A DNA stretch of 64,000 nt from Nocardia beijingensis NBRC 16342 (GTDB lineage: Bacteria; Actinomycetota; Actinomycetes; Mycobacteriales; Mycobacteriaceae), in assembly GCF_001612785.1 (NCBI RefSeq), contig NZ_BDBC01000020.1, positions 62,001 to 126,000 on the forward strand. Reading direction: 5' to 3'. The position numbers were made by a program, and so were the translations under genes. The notes below the pieces were generated by a model, which was given only the letters and a program-made list of their open reading frames with translations, ran no database searches and was not told the DNA's origin. Every line of letters starts with the position of its first letter. Position 1 is the stretch's first letter. Shown piece by piece: positions 34,636 to 42,776 of this stretch.

Positions 34636-34970
34636 CCGGTCCGCCCCCAAGCGCTTGCGACCGGTGCGGATTCGTCGACCGGCGCCTCCATGACGCTCTG
34701 GTACTGCCGCGCCGCGTCGGCGGTGCTCTCCCGGATGGCGGCCATGATCTCGGTGACCAGCTCGGGACAGGTGAGCCGCGCGGCGGTCCCCGGTGCGAGG
34801 TAGAGGTCGGTCAGCCTGCCCATGGCGTCGACCTCCGGGATGACCGAACCGCTCGGCGAGGGCCTGCGGGCGCGGATGTTGTCGATCTTCTCCCGCATCT
34901 CCGCGATCCGGTGCCGCAGATTGCGGGCGGCGTCCAGAGCCGCCTGCACGTCCGGGTGCACGGAACTCAC
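34632..34970 (-). CDS. YbaB/EspL-like protein, upstream copy
   Basis: 112 residues, GTG start at 34970 with GAGGTGG upstream. The N-terminal helix DVQAALDAARNLRHRIAEMREKI is followed by the YbaB-like beta sheet (GSVIPEVDAMGRLTDLYLA) and a C-terminal helix LVTEIMAAIRESTADAARQYQ. This is the EbfC/YbaB/EspL pattern. It lies 79 bp after the EspB homologue, the same place as espL beside espB in ESX-1. Two YbaB-like genes in one operon may form a heterodimer. Confidence 0.78.
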   Translation of the reverse strand: MSSVHPDVQAALDAARNLRHRIAEMREKIDNIRARRPSPSGSVIPEVDAMGRLTDLYLAPGTAARLTCPELVTEIMAAIRESTADAARQYQSVMEAPVDESAPVASAWGRTG

Positions 34971-35049
34971 GACGCCACCTCGCCCGCGCTCGGCTCCGCC
35001 ATCACCGCGATGGCAGCTGTGCCTGCAGTTCGCTCGCGGCGCTCCCTCA

Positions 35050-36534
35050 TCATGCGTTACCTCCGGTTTGGGTCGGGGTCTGGTTGCCCGGTGTCGGCGT
35101 CGGCGGAGTCACGGTCGGCGCGATGGTCGGCCGTTCACCGATCACCGCTTCGGTGTGCGGCGTGTCGTCGACATACATCAGGCGGTCGGGATGCCACGCC
35201 ACCACCCGGTTGCGGTCGCTGCTGCTGCCCGAGTTGCCCATGCCAGGCGACATCGGCATGTACGGCATCATCGGCGAACCGCTGCCACGCGCGACCGTCG
35301 CACCGGAGGCCGACGACGTGCCGAGAGGTTCGATCACCGAGGTGCGCGGCAGGCCGGAACCCAGGCTGGCCGCGGAGGCCATCGGCAACGCGGTCGCCGC
35401 GACGGTCTCCGCCTCGAGGTCCGGGATGCCGGCGTCGGGGCTGCCGACGGGCATGCCGCTGGGACTGCCCGAGCCGAGCCCACTCGGGATACCGAGGTCG
35501 TCGTAACCGTAGTCGTCGAGGCCGTAGTCGTCGTACGCCTCCGAATCCGACTGCCCGAGCTGGCTCAGCGGCGTTCCTGCCGCCGACATCGCACTCATCA
35601 GGGCGGGCAGCATCTGGCTCAACATGTTGCTGCTGCTGTCGCCGCTGCCGGATCCGGTGCCCTTCTCGCCTCCGGCGCCCTCACTGCCCGCTTCGCTCTC
35701 ACCGACTTTCGCGCCGACCTCGGTGGAGTAGCCGGTGATCGTCTCCATCGAACGCGCGTTCTGTTCGTTGAATTTCGCCATCGCGGCAGCGATAGCGGCT
35801 TGGTTCTTGGAGCGCATCGCCGCGAGGAGTTCTTTTCGGGTTGCGATGATCTCTTCCGGCGTAGGGTGTTTGGCTTTCGCGACCTGAAACGCGTTGCTGT
35901 AGGTGTCGATGCCGTCGGCCAGCAGCCCGAGTCCGGTGCCGAGTTGGTCGAGGAACCCACGCCGCTGATCGAGTTCCCCCGCCGCCGCGGTGCCGACCGG
36001 TTCCCAATGCTCCATCGACTTCGACGCGGCGCTCACTTCCTCGATGGCCGCCAGATGCGCGCTCCCGGCGAATCGGCGCAGCGAGTCCGCGAATCCCTTG
36101 GCCGCACCCGTCCCCGGACCGGAATGCAACTGCTGAGCGAACGTCAGCGGATCGACACTGCCGCCCGAGGCGGGGAACCGGATCGCCGGCATCCTCCGTC
36201 GGCCGATTTCCTGCACATCACCCACCGGATTCGCCAGAACCTCACCGCCGCTGCCGTTCACGGTACGGGCGCCGCGGTCGTCGGCGTCGGTGTAGTCGAC
36301 GGCGGCGGCCCCGATGTTGTAGGCGGTGCGCTGGACATCGGTCAAAACACGCGCCACTCCATTGAGCAGCGACGTGGCCTGCTTGTTCAGCGCGGGCACC
36401 GCGGCGGCCGAAACCGGGTCGGCCCCACCCGGCACGACCCACCCGGTGGGTATCGCAGCCCCGGCATCACGTGCCGCCGCGGCGAGTCTCGACGCCACGG
36501 CGACGAGTTCCTGCGGATCCACCTCGAGAACCAT
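35050..36534 (-). CDS. espB: EspB homologue, ESX-secreted PE/PPE-like protein
   Basis: 494 residues. The N-terminal helical bundle has the YxxxD signal YTDAD (Tyr81-Asp85), a Trp-containing turn KSMEHWEPVG (EspB: WEG), DQRRGFLDQL, and AKAKHPTPEEIIATRKEL, which aligns with ARREHPTYEDIVGLERL of M. tuberculosis EspB (Rv3881c). The middle is Gly/Ser/Asp-rich and flexible. The C-terminus contains DDTPHTEAVIGERP, matching DRAWTEAVIGNRR of EspB. EspB oligomerises into rings and binds phospholipids outside the cell; MycP1 trims its C-terminus. The EspL-like and EspK-like genes downstream reproduce the ESX-1 espB-espL-espK group. Co-linear similarity at several blocks makes this a firm call. Confidence 0.87.
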   Translation of the reverse strand: MVLEVDPQELVAVASRLAAAARDAGAAIPTGWVVPGGADPVSAAAVPALNKQATSLLNGVARVLTDVQRTAYNIGAAAVDYTDADDRGARTVNGSGGEVLANPVGDVQEIGRRRMPAIRFPASGGSVDPLTFAQQLHSGPGTGAAKGFADSLRRFAGSAHLAAIEEVSAASKSMEHWEPVGTAAAGELDQRRGFLDQLGTGLGLLADGIDTYSNAFQVAKAKHPTPEEIIATRKELLAAMRSKNQAAIAAAMAKFNEQNARSMETITGYSTEVGAKVGESEAGSEGAGGEKGTGSGSGDSSSNMLSQMLPALMSAMSAAGTPLSQLGQSDSEAYDDYGLDDYGYDDLGIPSGLGSGSPSGMPVGSPDAGIPDLEAETVAATALPMASAASLGSGLPRTSVIEPLGTSSASGATVARGSGSPMMPYMPMSPGMGNSGSSSDRNRVVAWHPDRLMYVDDTPHTEAVIGERPTIAPTVTPPTPTPGNQTPTQTGGNA

Positions 36535-36573
36535 CGCGACCTCCTCTCCTCATCCGCGCGCTCGCCCGCGCGA

Positions 36574-38259
36574 TCAGCCCGCGGGCATCGCGGCAACCGG
36601 CATTGCCGCGTCCGCGGGCTGATCGGCCGAGCCCGGCGTCGTCTGAGGCGCGGCCCCGTCCGCCGGCGCGGTCACCTCGATGCCGTTCGGATGCGCGAAT
36701 CCCTCGAACGAGTTGGTCTCCGAGGCGATCTCGGGCATCTTCGGGTCGAACGGCTTCAACTCTCCCTTGACGATGACCTCCAATGTGCCACCCTCCGCGC
36801 CACCGTCCTCCGGCGGCCACACCACGAGAATCGCGGTCGAGTTCGTCCAGGTGGCGACATCGCCGGTCATCAACTGGAAGTCACCCACCCGTTGGCCGAT
36901 CTGCTTCTTGTCCGACCACTTCGCAGGCGTCTTCTCGTAGGCCTTCTGCGCGTCGGTGCCGCTGTGGTTGCCGAACGCCGCGTCGAGGCCCTGGGCGGTT
37001 GTGACGGACACCTTCTGCGTCTTTCCGTTCGGGAACGTGTAGACGACGCTGCCGTCCTCGCCCGGTGTGCGGCCGGGTGCCACCGTGGGCTGGGCGGACG
37101 TCGCGCTCGCGGGCGCCGCGGCATGCTGCGTCGCCGCGGGAGCTGTCGAGGCAGGCTGCGCGGCCACCGGCTGCGCGGTGGCAGGCGCCGCGACCGGCTG
37201 CGGGGGGACCGGGGCGATCTCGTCCTCGTAGCGGCTGGGGTCCGTGTCCCGCAAGCGGTTGTTCCTGTCCTGGTCGGCGAGGCTTCGCATCATCATCTGC
37301 TGGGCGAGCAGAGAACCCAGGTCCATGCCGGGAGACGGACTGGACGCCGGCTGCGGGTAAGAGGCGGGTGTACCGACGCCGGGGGTGTCCCCCAGACCGC
37401 CTGTGCCGTTGGGTGTCCCGTTGCCGAGGCCGGAGTTGTCCACCCCTGGCGGTTTCGTGCTGTCGGTGCCGGTGGGGTCCTTCGTCGAATCGCCCAGGTG
37501 GGAGTTGTCCACATCGTTCGGCTTCGTGCCATCGTCGATGCCAGGGGGGTTCTTCGTGATATCGCCCGGATCGGGGTTGCCGCCATTATTCGGTTTCGCG
37601 CCGTCGTTGACGCCGGGGATCCCCGGCTGCTTGACGTCGTCCGGCTTCGTCCCTGGGTCGTTCTGCGCGGCCTCCAGCGCCTTCACTCGATCGGCGAGTT
37701 CCTTGTTGGCAGCGGAGTCTTCATCGATGCCGTCGGCCGTCTTCTCTTGTTCGGTCTTCGCGGTGTCCATGGTGCCCATCGCCGCCTCCAGGCCCGTCGA
37801 CACATATGTCATGACGTGCTTGTTCTCGTCCATATCGGCAGGCGCTTTGGCGGCCTCCGTGTTCAGGAACGAGATCAGTTTCTTCAGACTGCTTCTGGCG
37901 TTGTTGACGGAGATCTTCGAATCTTTGACCTTGGCGGCGAGCCTCGCGTCCCGCTCCACCATTTGGTCGAAATTGTCCTTGAGCGCACTGTTGACATTGG
38001 CATAGTTGCTGAACAACAGAGATCTGATGTGCGTACTGTTCAGTTCGACTTGAGGTACCGTGCCGCTCTCCGGCACGTCGTCCTTTCTGCCGTCACCGAG
38101 AGCGCCCCAGTCCTCCTGGAGGATGGTGTGCAGGCTCTTGTCTTCCCCTTTGTCCACATCCAGCCAGTCGTGGATCGTGGCGAAAAGTTTGAGCCTTTGC
38201 GCCGGCCACTTGGGTGAATAGACATCCGGCACCACCAGCATCGGCATTTCGTCGCTCAT
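36574..38259 (-). CDS. ESX-locus protein of unknown function with repeat-rich centre
   Basis: 561 residues. Residues 1-190 are helical and charged (KVKDSKISVNNARSSLKKLISFL). Residues ~200-300 are Gly/Pro/Asp/Thr-rich with imperfect repeats such as DDGTKPNDVDNS and DSTKPPGVDNS. A Pro/Ala/Gln linker follows, then a compact C-terminal domain (about 395-530): VVYTFPNGKTQKVSV, IGQRVGDFQLMTGDVATWTN, AILVVWPPEDG. It starts inside the stop of the preceding gene (ATGA) and lies 39 bp before the EspB homologue. I recognise no family; a secreted structural protein is likely. Confidence 0.78.
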   Translation of the reverse strand: MSDEMPMLVVPDVYSPKWPAQRLKLFATIHDWLDVDKGEDKSLHTILQEDWGALGDGRKDDVPESGTVPQVELNSTHIRSLLFSNYANVNSALKDNFDQMVERDARLAAKVKDSKISVNNARSSLKKLISFLNTEAAKAPADMDENKHVMTYVSTGLEAAMGTMDTAKTEQEKTADGIDEDSAANKELADRVKALEAAQNDPGTKPDDVKQPGIPGVNDGAKPNNGGNPDPGDITKNPPGIDDGTKPNDVDNSHLGDSTKDPTGTDSTKPPGVDNSGLGNGTPNGTGGLGDTPGVGTPASYPQPASSPSPGMDLGSLLAQQMMMRSLADQDRNNRLRDTDPSRYEDEIAPVPPQPVAAPATAQPVAAQPASTAPAATQHAAAPASATSAQPTVAPGRTPGEDGSVVYTFPNGKTQKVSVTTAQGLDAAFGNHSGTDAQKAYEKTPAKWSDKKQIGQRVGDFQLMTGDVATWTNSTAILVVWPPEDGGAEGGTLEVIVKGELKPFDPKMPEIASETNSFEGFAHPNGIEVTAPADGAAPQTTPGSADQPADAAMPVAAMPAG

Positions 38260-38786
38260 GCATACACCAGTGCCTCAGAACTGGTACCCCTGTATTTCGC
38301 GCCCGCAGGGCGAGTCGGCAGCACATCGGGAACTTCTTGCTGCTTGGGCTGCTGAGGCCCCGGCGCCGGATGCACAGTGTCGTACGCTCTACTGGCGAGA
38401 GCGTTACCGAGGCCCGCGACCGTCGCGCCCGCGCCCAATCGCGGCATATACATCTTGGACAGCGCCAACCGCTCCCCGAAATTGCCCAAGCCCCTCTGCG
38501 TCATGAGCTGACCGGCGTCCCGGACGGCCATGCCCAATGCCTGAAGCCCGCCGCCGGTCAGGCCCCTCGTCGCGCCGCCGATCACGCCGCCCGGTATCGC
38601 GCTGACCGCGGCGCCGATCAGACCGGCCTGCAGACCCTCTTCGAAGGAACCCCGCTCGATGCCGGTCCAGATGCCGCTGACCGCGCCGCCGATGATCGCG
38701 GAGCCGACCGGGCCGCCGACCATGAACCCCACACCGCTGGCTACGCCCGAGACGACATCTTTCCATTCGAGACCGAACAAGCCCAT
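38256..38786 (-). CDS. Glycine-zipper-rich hydrophobic protein, first gene of the EspB operon
   Basis: 176 residues. The first ~85 residues are Gly/Ala/Ile-rich with glycine-zipper spacing (VSGVASGVGFMVGGPVGSAI; AGLIGAAVSAIPGGVIGGA), typical of peptides that insert into or span a membrane or form oligomers. The C-terminal half is more polar and ends Pro/Gln-rich. It is translationally coupled to the 561-residue gene. A membrane-active secreted protein, perhaps like EspE/EspH-class substrates, is possible; no known family recognised. Confidence 0.72.
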   Translation of the reverse strand: MGLFGLEWKDVVSGVASGVGFMVGGPVGSAIIGGAVSGIWTGIERGSFEEGLQAGLIGAAVSAIPGGVIGGATRGLTGGGLQALGMAVRDAGQLMTQRGLGNFGERLALSKMYMPRLGAGATVAGLGNALASRAYDTVHPAPGPQQPKQQEVPDVLPTRPAGAKYRGTSSEALVYA

Positions 38787-38818
38787 GCGATTTCACCCAT
38801 TCGACGCGCAGCGAGTAC

Positions 38819-38896
38819 CTATCGAGCCAAGCCGTTCGCTGTCGCCGCAGGTAGACGAGGTAAAGCGCCCTTGTCCTGCGGCTGCACATCGACCAT
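38819..38896 (-). CDS. Possible 25-residue leader peptide ahead of the EspB operon
   Basis: ATG 38896 opens a 25-codon frame (MVDVQPQDKGALPRLPAATA...) that ends 32 bp before the 176-residue gene. It lies 45 bp downstream of the centre of dyad site 9, the spacing seen between other dyads and start codons. The upstream GAGGAC is a weak ribosome site. It may be a small protein, a leader, or chance. Confidence 0.3.
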   Translation of the reverse strand: MVDVQPQDKGALPRLPAATANGLAR

Positions 38897-38932
38897 GCTC
38901 GGGAGTCCTCTCGACATCACCATTGTCGAGGA

Positions 38933-38948
38933 TTCCCACTGATGGGAA
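38933..38948. promoter_or_regulatory. ESX-locus dyad, site 9 (before the EspB operon)
   Basis: TTCCCA-CTGA-TGGGAA, a perfect inverted repeat. On the coding strand GACAATGG follows five bases later, as at sites 7 and 8. A second small inverted repeat, CTCGACA/TGTCGAG, overlaps that box. The eight-gene unit from 38786 to 30589 has no other site. Confidence 0.85.
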
Positions 38949-39266
38949 CCGGAAGTTCTCCCCGAGCAGCCTGCCCGGCAGCCGCTCGACGCGTACCGAA
39001 GTGCGCGAATCACACAGCACGCCTGCGGCATCCGCGCGGCAGGCGTTCCATCGCACGTCCTGGGTAGGTGCGCGCCCGCCGTCGGTCGGCGCGGGACAGC
39101 GGGTCGGCCCGCGCGCCGGTCTCGGGTCCGTGCGGCTGTCCCGGCCTGGCGGCTGTCCCGCGTCACGAGCAGGGCGTTTCGGCAGCGCGCTCAGCCCGGT
39201 CCGGATGCGGTGACACGTGGCGCTTCGTGCTCCGCGGAGGCGCCGTCGGCGACGGGGCACGCGGCA
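38949..39266. other. 318-bp spacer with no supported gene
   Basis: It lies between dyad site 9 and the stop of the lytic transglycosylase gene. Several overlapping Arg-rich open frames exist on both strands, but none has a plausible start, codon pattern or recognisable protein. No strong terminator stem was seen. Confidence 0.5.
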
Positions 39267-40484
39267 TCAATATCCCACGTACGAACCCCCGCCGCGCATC
39301 TGCACGATTCCCGGCACATTGCTGACCGATCCGTAACGCTCGATGGCGTAGCGAACGCCTGCGACGATGTTGTCCACCGGATTCCAGATATCGCGGTGTC
39401 CGGGAAGCGCATACGCGTTGAACGTCGGATCGATGGTCTGCATCAAGCCTTTCGACGGAATCCCCGCCGCCGCGTTACTGTCCCAGAGGTTGATGGCGTT
39501 CGGGTTGCCACCGGACTCGTGCTGGATGATCGCCGCGATATCGGCCGGATCGATCTGGCGTGTGTCGTACCCGTGCTGACGCAGTACCTGCAACGCCTCG
39601 TTGATCCATTGGCCCTGCTGCCCCGACGGCCTTGTGCGCGGCGGACCGCCGCTGCGCAGGCCGGAGTGTGACGTGCGGCGGGATCGGCGCGGCGGGGACG
39701 GTCGCGACTCCCGCAAGTAGCTGTCGGCCAGCGCGGCCACCCGATCGGCGGTGAGCACCGCCGCGGTCTGCCCTTGACCGAGCACGGAACTCGCGCGTTG
39801 CAAGGCATTCTCCATGGTCGAGATCACCAAGTGCCTGCTCGCGTTCGCGTCCTGGATGGTTCCGAGCGCGGTCAGCGCGGTGTTCACCTCGGCGATGATC
39901 GCGCCGATCGCGGCGCGCCCCTGCGTCGTGCTGTCGACCGCGCCGCCGAGGATGCGTTCCAGCTCGGCGTTCATCGTTTGCGTCGCGTCGCCGTGGCGTG
40001 CCCGATTCTGATCGCTCACGGCGTACTGCGAGCCGAGCGCGCCGTCCCACGCGACGGGGCCGCTCGGCCGTCCGGCGCCGAGATCCGGCGGCGCATACGG
40101 CTGGCCCGTGGCAGCGGTCGGCGTGTGGTCACCGTACTGGGCGGCGATGGCCGCCAACGCGCCCATCGCCGCGGCCGCCATCGGCGTGGAAGAACCGGCC
40201 ATGCCCAGCGCGTCCGACCGTGGCGCGGCTGCCGGAACCGATGAGGCAGAGGATGTTTCGGATACCGTGGGCGCGCTCTGACCTCGCCCCTGCGCCGTCG
40301 CGCCCGCCTGGGGCGCCGCGGTCGGCGCACCTGCCGGTGGCCGCGGAATCGCCGTGGGAGCGCCGCGCGTCGCGGACTTGACGGGACGGCGCGGAGCGGA
40401 AGTAGTCGCGCTCGCCCGTCCGTCGCGAGCACCGCCGGGATCGTCGGAATCCGTTTCGGGAGGGGTGCGATTCGCCGGCGCCAT
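39267..40484 (-). CDS. Lytic transglycosylase (SLT-type) with DUF4226-like region
   Basis: 405 residues. The N-terminal ~180 residues are Pro/Ala/Thr-rich. A helical region follows (ELERILGGAVDSTTQGRAAIGAIIAEVNTAL; MENALQRASSVLGQGQ), resembling DUF4226-type domains of mycobacterial secretion-linked proteins. The C-terminal ~110 residues are an SLT goose-lysozyme-like domain with catalytic Glu323 in IIQHESGGNPNAINLWD, then SKGLMQTIDPTFNAYA and NIVAGVRYAIERYG. It would cleave glycan strands to let the secretion machine through the wall, as in conjugation systems. A 33-codon gene overlaps its start (ATGA), and dyad site 10 lies upstream. Confidence 0.87.
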   Translation of the reverse strand: MAPANRTPPETDSDDPGGARDGRASATTSAPRRPVKSATRGAPTAIPRPPAGAPTAAPQAGATAQGRGQSAPTVSETSSASSVPAAAPRSDALGMAGSSTPMAAAAMGALAAIAAQYGDHTPTAATGQPYAPPDLGAGRPSGPVAWDGALGSQYAVSDQNRARHGDATQTMNAELERILGGAVDSTTQGRAAIGAIIAEVNTALTALGTIQDANASRHLVISTMENALQRASSVLGQGQTAAVLTADRVAALADSYLRESRPSPPRRSRRTSHSGLRSGGPPRTRPSGQQGQWINEALQVLRQHGYDTRQIDPADIAAIIQHESGGNPNAINLWDSNAAAGIPSKGLMQTIDPTFNAYALPGHRDIWNPVDNIVAGVRYAIERYGSVSNVPGIVQMRGGGSYVGY

Positions 40485-40585
40485 CAGTCCCCCCGAGACG
40501 CCCGCGGGCTAGGCACGGTGACCACAGAGGCAGCCATGATCCACCTTCCGCCCGACGCTTCGGTACGCGCACCGGAACCGACCAT
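40484..40585 (-). CDS. Small ORF (33 residues) coupled to the lytic transglycosylase
   Basis: ATG 40585 opens a 33-codon frame whose stop overlaps the ATG of the transglycosylase gene (ATGA), the same junction used at many other gene borders here. An in-frame ATG 16 codons later is preceded by GGAAGGTGG and would give a 17-residue peptide. The short hydrophobic segment MAASVVTVPSP is the only notable feature. Coupling and position make it likely to be translated; the product may be dispensable. Confidence 0.45.
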   Translation of the reverse strand: MVGSGARTEASGGRWIMAASVVTVPSPRASRGD

Positions 40586-40686
40586 CGCCCTGGTGCCACC
40601 TTGCCCGCTGTCGGCTCATCCGAGTCTTCCCTGCGGCCCGCGTATCCGCAGCTTAATCCAGGTAGGTCCCGGCCCGTCCCGTTCTG

Positions 40687-40702
40687 TTCCCGCTTACGGG
40701 AA
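40687..40702. promoter_or_regulatory. ESX-locus dyad, site 10 (before the transglycosylase unit)
   Basis: TTCCCG-CTTA-CGGGAA, a perfect inverted repeat, centred 110 bp upstream of the small coupled ORF and 210 bp upstream of the transglycosylase. Confidence 0.82.
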
Positions 40703-40763
40703 CACCGGATGCCCCGTCGCCCGCCGACAGCGTGGCCACGCGCTGACGGCACCGCCCGAGCGT

Positions 40764-41837
40764 TCAGCCGTCCGAGATACCGGCCGTGCTCGCGGATCGC
40801 GTGGAGTTCTTCCCGGCGATGTCGCCCAGATACTGATTGGTCAGCCGATTGATCGCGACGGCGATGTCACTGGTGGTGTCCTGCCCACCCGAGACGATCG
40901 CATGCGCCTTCTGCAAGGCCGCGGTCAAGATCTGATGCACCTTCTGCCGCCCGGCCCGCGTGAACGCCTGCGAACCCAGCTCTGCCAGCGCCGTGTTCGC
41001 CTGGCGCGCCAGTCCGCTGATCTCCGTTTTGTCGACCTTGTTCGCCCCCGCCAAACCGCGCATATACGAGGTCAATTGGTGGTCCACATCGTTGAACGCC
41101 TCCGCCGCGTTCTGCTGGAACAACTGCTCGGCCCGTATCGACCGCGCCGCCGCCCCACTGTCCGACGAAAGAGCCGACTGCCGCGGCAGCTGCTCGGCCC
41201 GCGGATCGGTGGGGTCCGCGTCCCCGTACACCCCCTCCAACTGTTTCAACACATCCAGCGCCTTCGCCGCCTCCGGCGACAATCCACTCTCGCCTGCGCC
41301 ATCCGACGCCACCGGCGCCGAACCCCCGCTACCGCCGCCGAGTCCCGCCAACGCCGAGGCGATCATCGGCAGCATCGCCATCGCCATCGCTCCGGCCGTC
41401 ACCGCCACCGGCGCCACATCCGCCACCAGCCCCGGATCGACCGTCGGCTCCTGATCCGCCGACGGCAGCACCCGCTGGGTCTGCGGAGTCACCACACCGC
41501 CCGGCGCGGCTGTGCCGTCACCGGGCGCACCGCCCTGACCGGAGGAGCCCGGCGCAGCCCCGGACTGCCCCGGTGCTGTCGCCTGGCCGGGCGGCCCCTC
41601 GCGAGGCGGATTCGAAAGATGATGCTCGCCCGCACTGTTCGGCTGAACGGGCGCCGACCGACCCGGCTCCGACGAGCTGGGCTGCTCCGATCCAGGAGAC
41701 GGACCGCTGGACTGTCCCGGCGCGCCACCCGGCCGCGGCCGTTGCTGATCCGGCGGATGCGACCACGGTGTCAACGGTCCCGACGCGCCGGGCTCCTCGC
41801 CCGTATCCGTCCTCGGTTCTACTTCTGTCGGCGGCAT
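40764..41837 (-). CDS. DUF4226-like protein, last gene of the type IV-like operon
   Basis: 357 residues. Pro/Gly/Ser/Gln-rich N-terminal ~130 residues; a hydrophobic Met/Ala segment (AVTAGAMAMAMLPMIASALAGLGGG), then a polar helical domain (VDHQLTSYMRGLAGANKV; TNTALAELGS-type helix; INRLTNQYLGDIAGKN). The helical part resembles the central domain of the transglycosylase at 39267 and the N-terminus of the NlpC/P60 protein at 25669. This suggests a common recognition module linking wall enzymes and the secretion machine. AGAGGTG precedes the ATG, inside the end of the upstream gene's spacer. No catalytic domain. Confidence 0.72.
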   Translation of the reverse strand: MPPTEVEPRTDTGEEPGASGPLTPWSHPPDQQRPRPGGAPGQSSGPSPGSEQPSSSEPGRSAPVQPNSAGEHHLSNPPREGPPGQATAPGQSGAAPGSSGQGGAPGDGTAAPGGVVTPQTQRVLPSADQEPTVDPGLVADVAPVAVTAGAMAMAMLPMIASALAGLGGGSGGSAPVASDGAGESGLSPEAAKALDVLKQLEGVYGDADPTDPRAEQLPRQSALSSDSGAAARSIRAEQLFQQNAAEAFNDVDHQLTSYMRGLAGANKVDKTEISGLARQANTALAELGSQAFTRAGRQKVHQILTAALQKAHAIVSGGQDTTSDIAVAINRLTNQYLGDIAGKNSTRSASTAGISDG

Positions 41838-41847
41838 CGTCTACTCG

Positions 41848-42723
41848 TCACCTCTCGCTGCCGAGCACTCGCTTCACCCGCACGTCGGTCGTGCTCGGAA
41901 TGACCAGCTCCATGAATCCGCCGGTCGACGCATCGGTGGTGACCAGCCGGGTATCGCTCACCGCGATGCCGACCCGGGTCGGAGCATTGCTCCGATAACT
42001 CCAGAAGACGAGGTCTCCCGCCGATACCGCGGCAGGATCCACCCGCTGCCCGCACCTACCCTGCGCCGCGACGGTGTTCGGCAGTTCGACGACCGTCGCG
42101 GCGTCGAGCTGTCCGCATGCCCGCCGCGCCGAACCGCTCGATGGGCCCGCCGCCGGGGCCTGCGCCGCCGCGCCCGTTGTCGTTCCACACCGTCCCGTCG
42201 ATTGCGCGACCGAGGCGAAGTAGATCACCGACCTGGTGAATTCCGCGGCGCTCTCACCGTCGCCGGAGCCGTTCACGTCTCCGGTCGCCGAGACCTTCGC
42301 GAGCGCGAGTTGACGCGCGCACTCCGCACCGATTCCCGAACTGCCCGTCAACAGCGGAGAACTCTGATACGGCGCGTCTTTCAGCGCTGACACGCAGGCG
42401 CGCTGCCAGTCCGACACAGTGGTGTCGTCCGACTCGATCTCCAGTTTCGCGTAGGGGTTGGTGGTCGGAGCGGTCGTCACCCCGGCCACCGGTGTGCCCG
42501 GCGTCCTCGGCGCCGTGGGCAAGGCGGTCGCGGTCACCGTCACGGCGGGATCGGGACCCACCGCGCTGTCGCACTGATAGTGCAGATCCGCGGCGACCGA
42601 CGACGTCGCACCGCCGATGACCAGCACCAGCACCATCAACACCAGCGACACCACACTCACGCCACCCAGCACCACCCATACCCAGAGCGGCATCAGGACG
42701 AACGACAAGAGACGACCGATCAT
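41848..42723 (-). CDS. Membrane-anchored, probably degenerate NlpC/P60-like protein of the type IV-like operon
   Basis: 291 residues. One N-terminal transmembrane helix (about 12-42: LWVWVVLGGVSVVSLVLMVLVLVIGG), then a periplasmic part with several cysteines. The C-terminal ~100 residues have the NlpC/P60 order: ACGQLDAATVVELP, then VSAGDLVFWSYR and RVGIAVSDTRLVT. The expected Cys-Ser-Gly-Leu is CGQLD and the His before VG is Arg, so the enzyme may be inactive. In Tcp-type conjugation operons a membrane NlpC/P60 or lysozyme protein (TcpG, VirB1-like) occupies this place. AAAGG six bases upstream supports ATG 42723. Confidence 0.72.
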   Translation of the reverse strand: MIGRLLSFVLMPLWVWVVLGGVSVVSLVLMVLVLVIGGATSSVAADLHYQCDSAVGPDPAVTVTATALPTAPRTPGTPVAGVTTAPTTNPYAKLEIESDDTTVSDWQRACVSALKDAPYQSSPLLTGSSGIGAECARQLALAKVSATGDVNGSGDGESAAEFTRSVIYFASVAQSTGRCGTTTGAAAQAPAAGPSSGSARRACGQLDAATVVELPNTVAAQGRCGQRVDPAAVSAGDLVFWSYRSNAPTRVGIAVSDTRLVTTDASTGGFMELVIPSTTDVRVKRVLGSER

Positions 42724-42776
42724 CGATTACCTTTCTGCGATATACGCCGCACCCGTCGTGCCCTTGTCGAGGCCGA

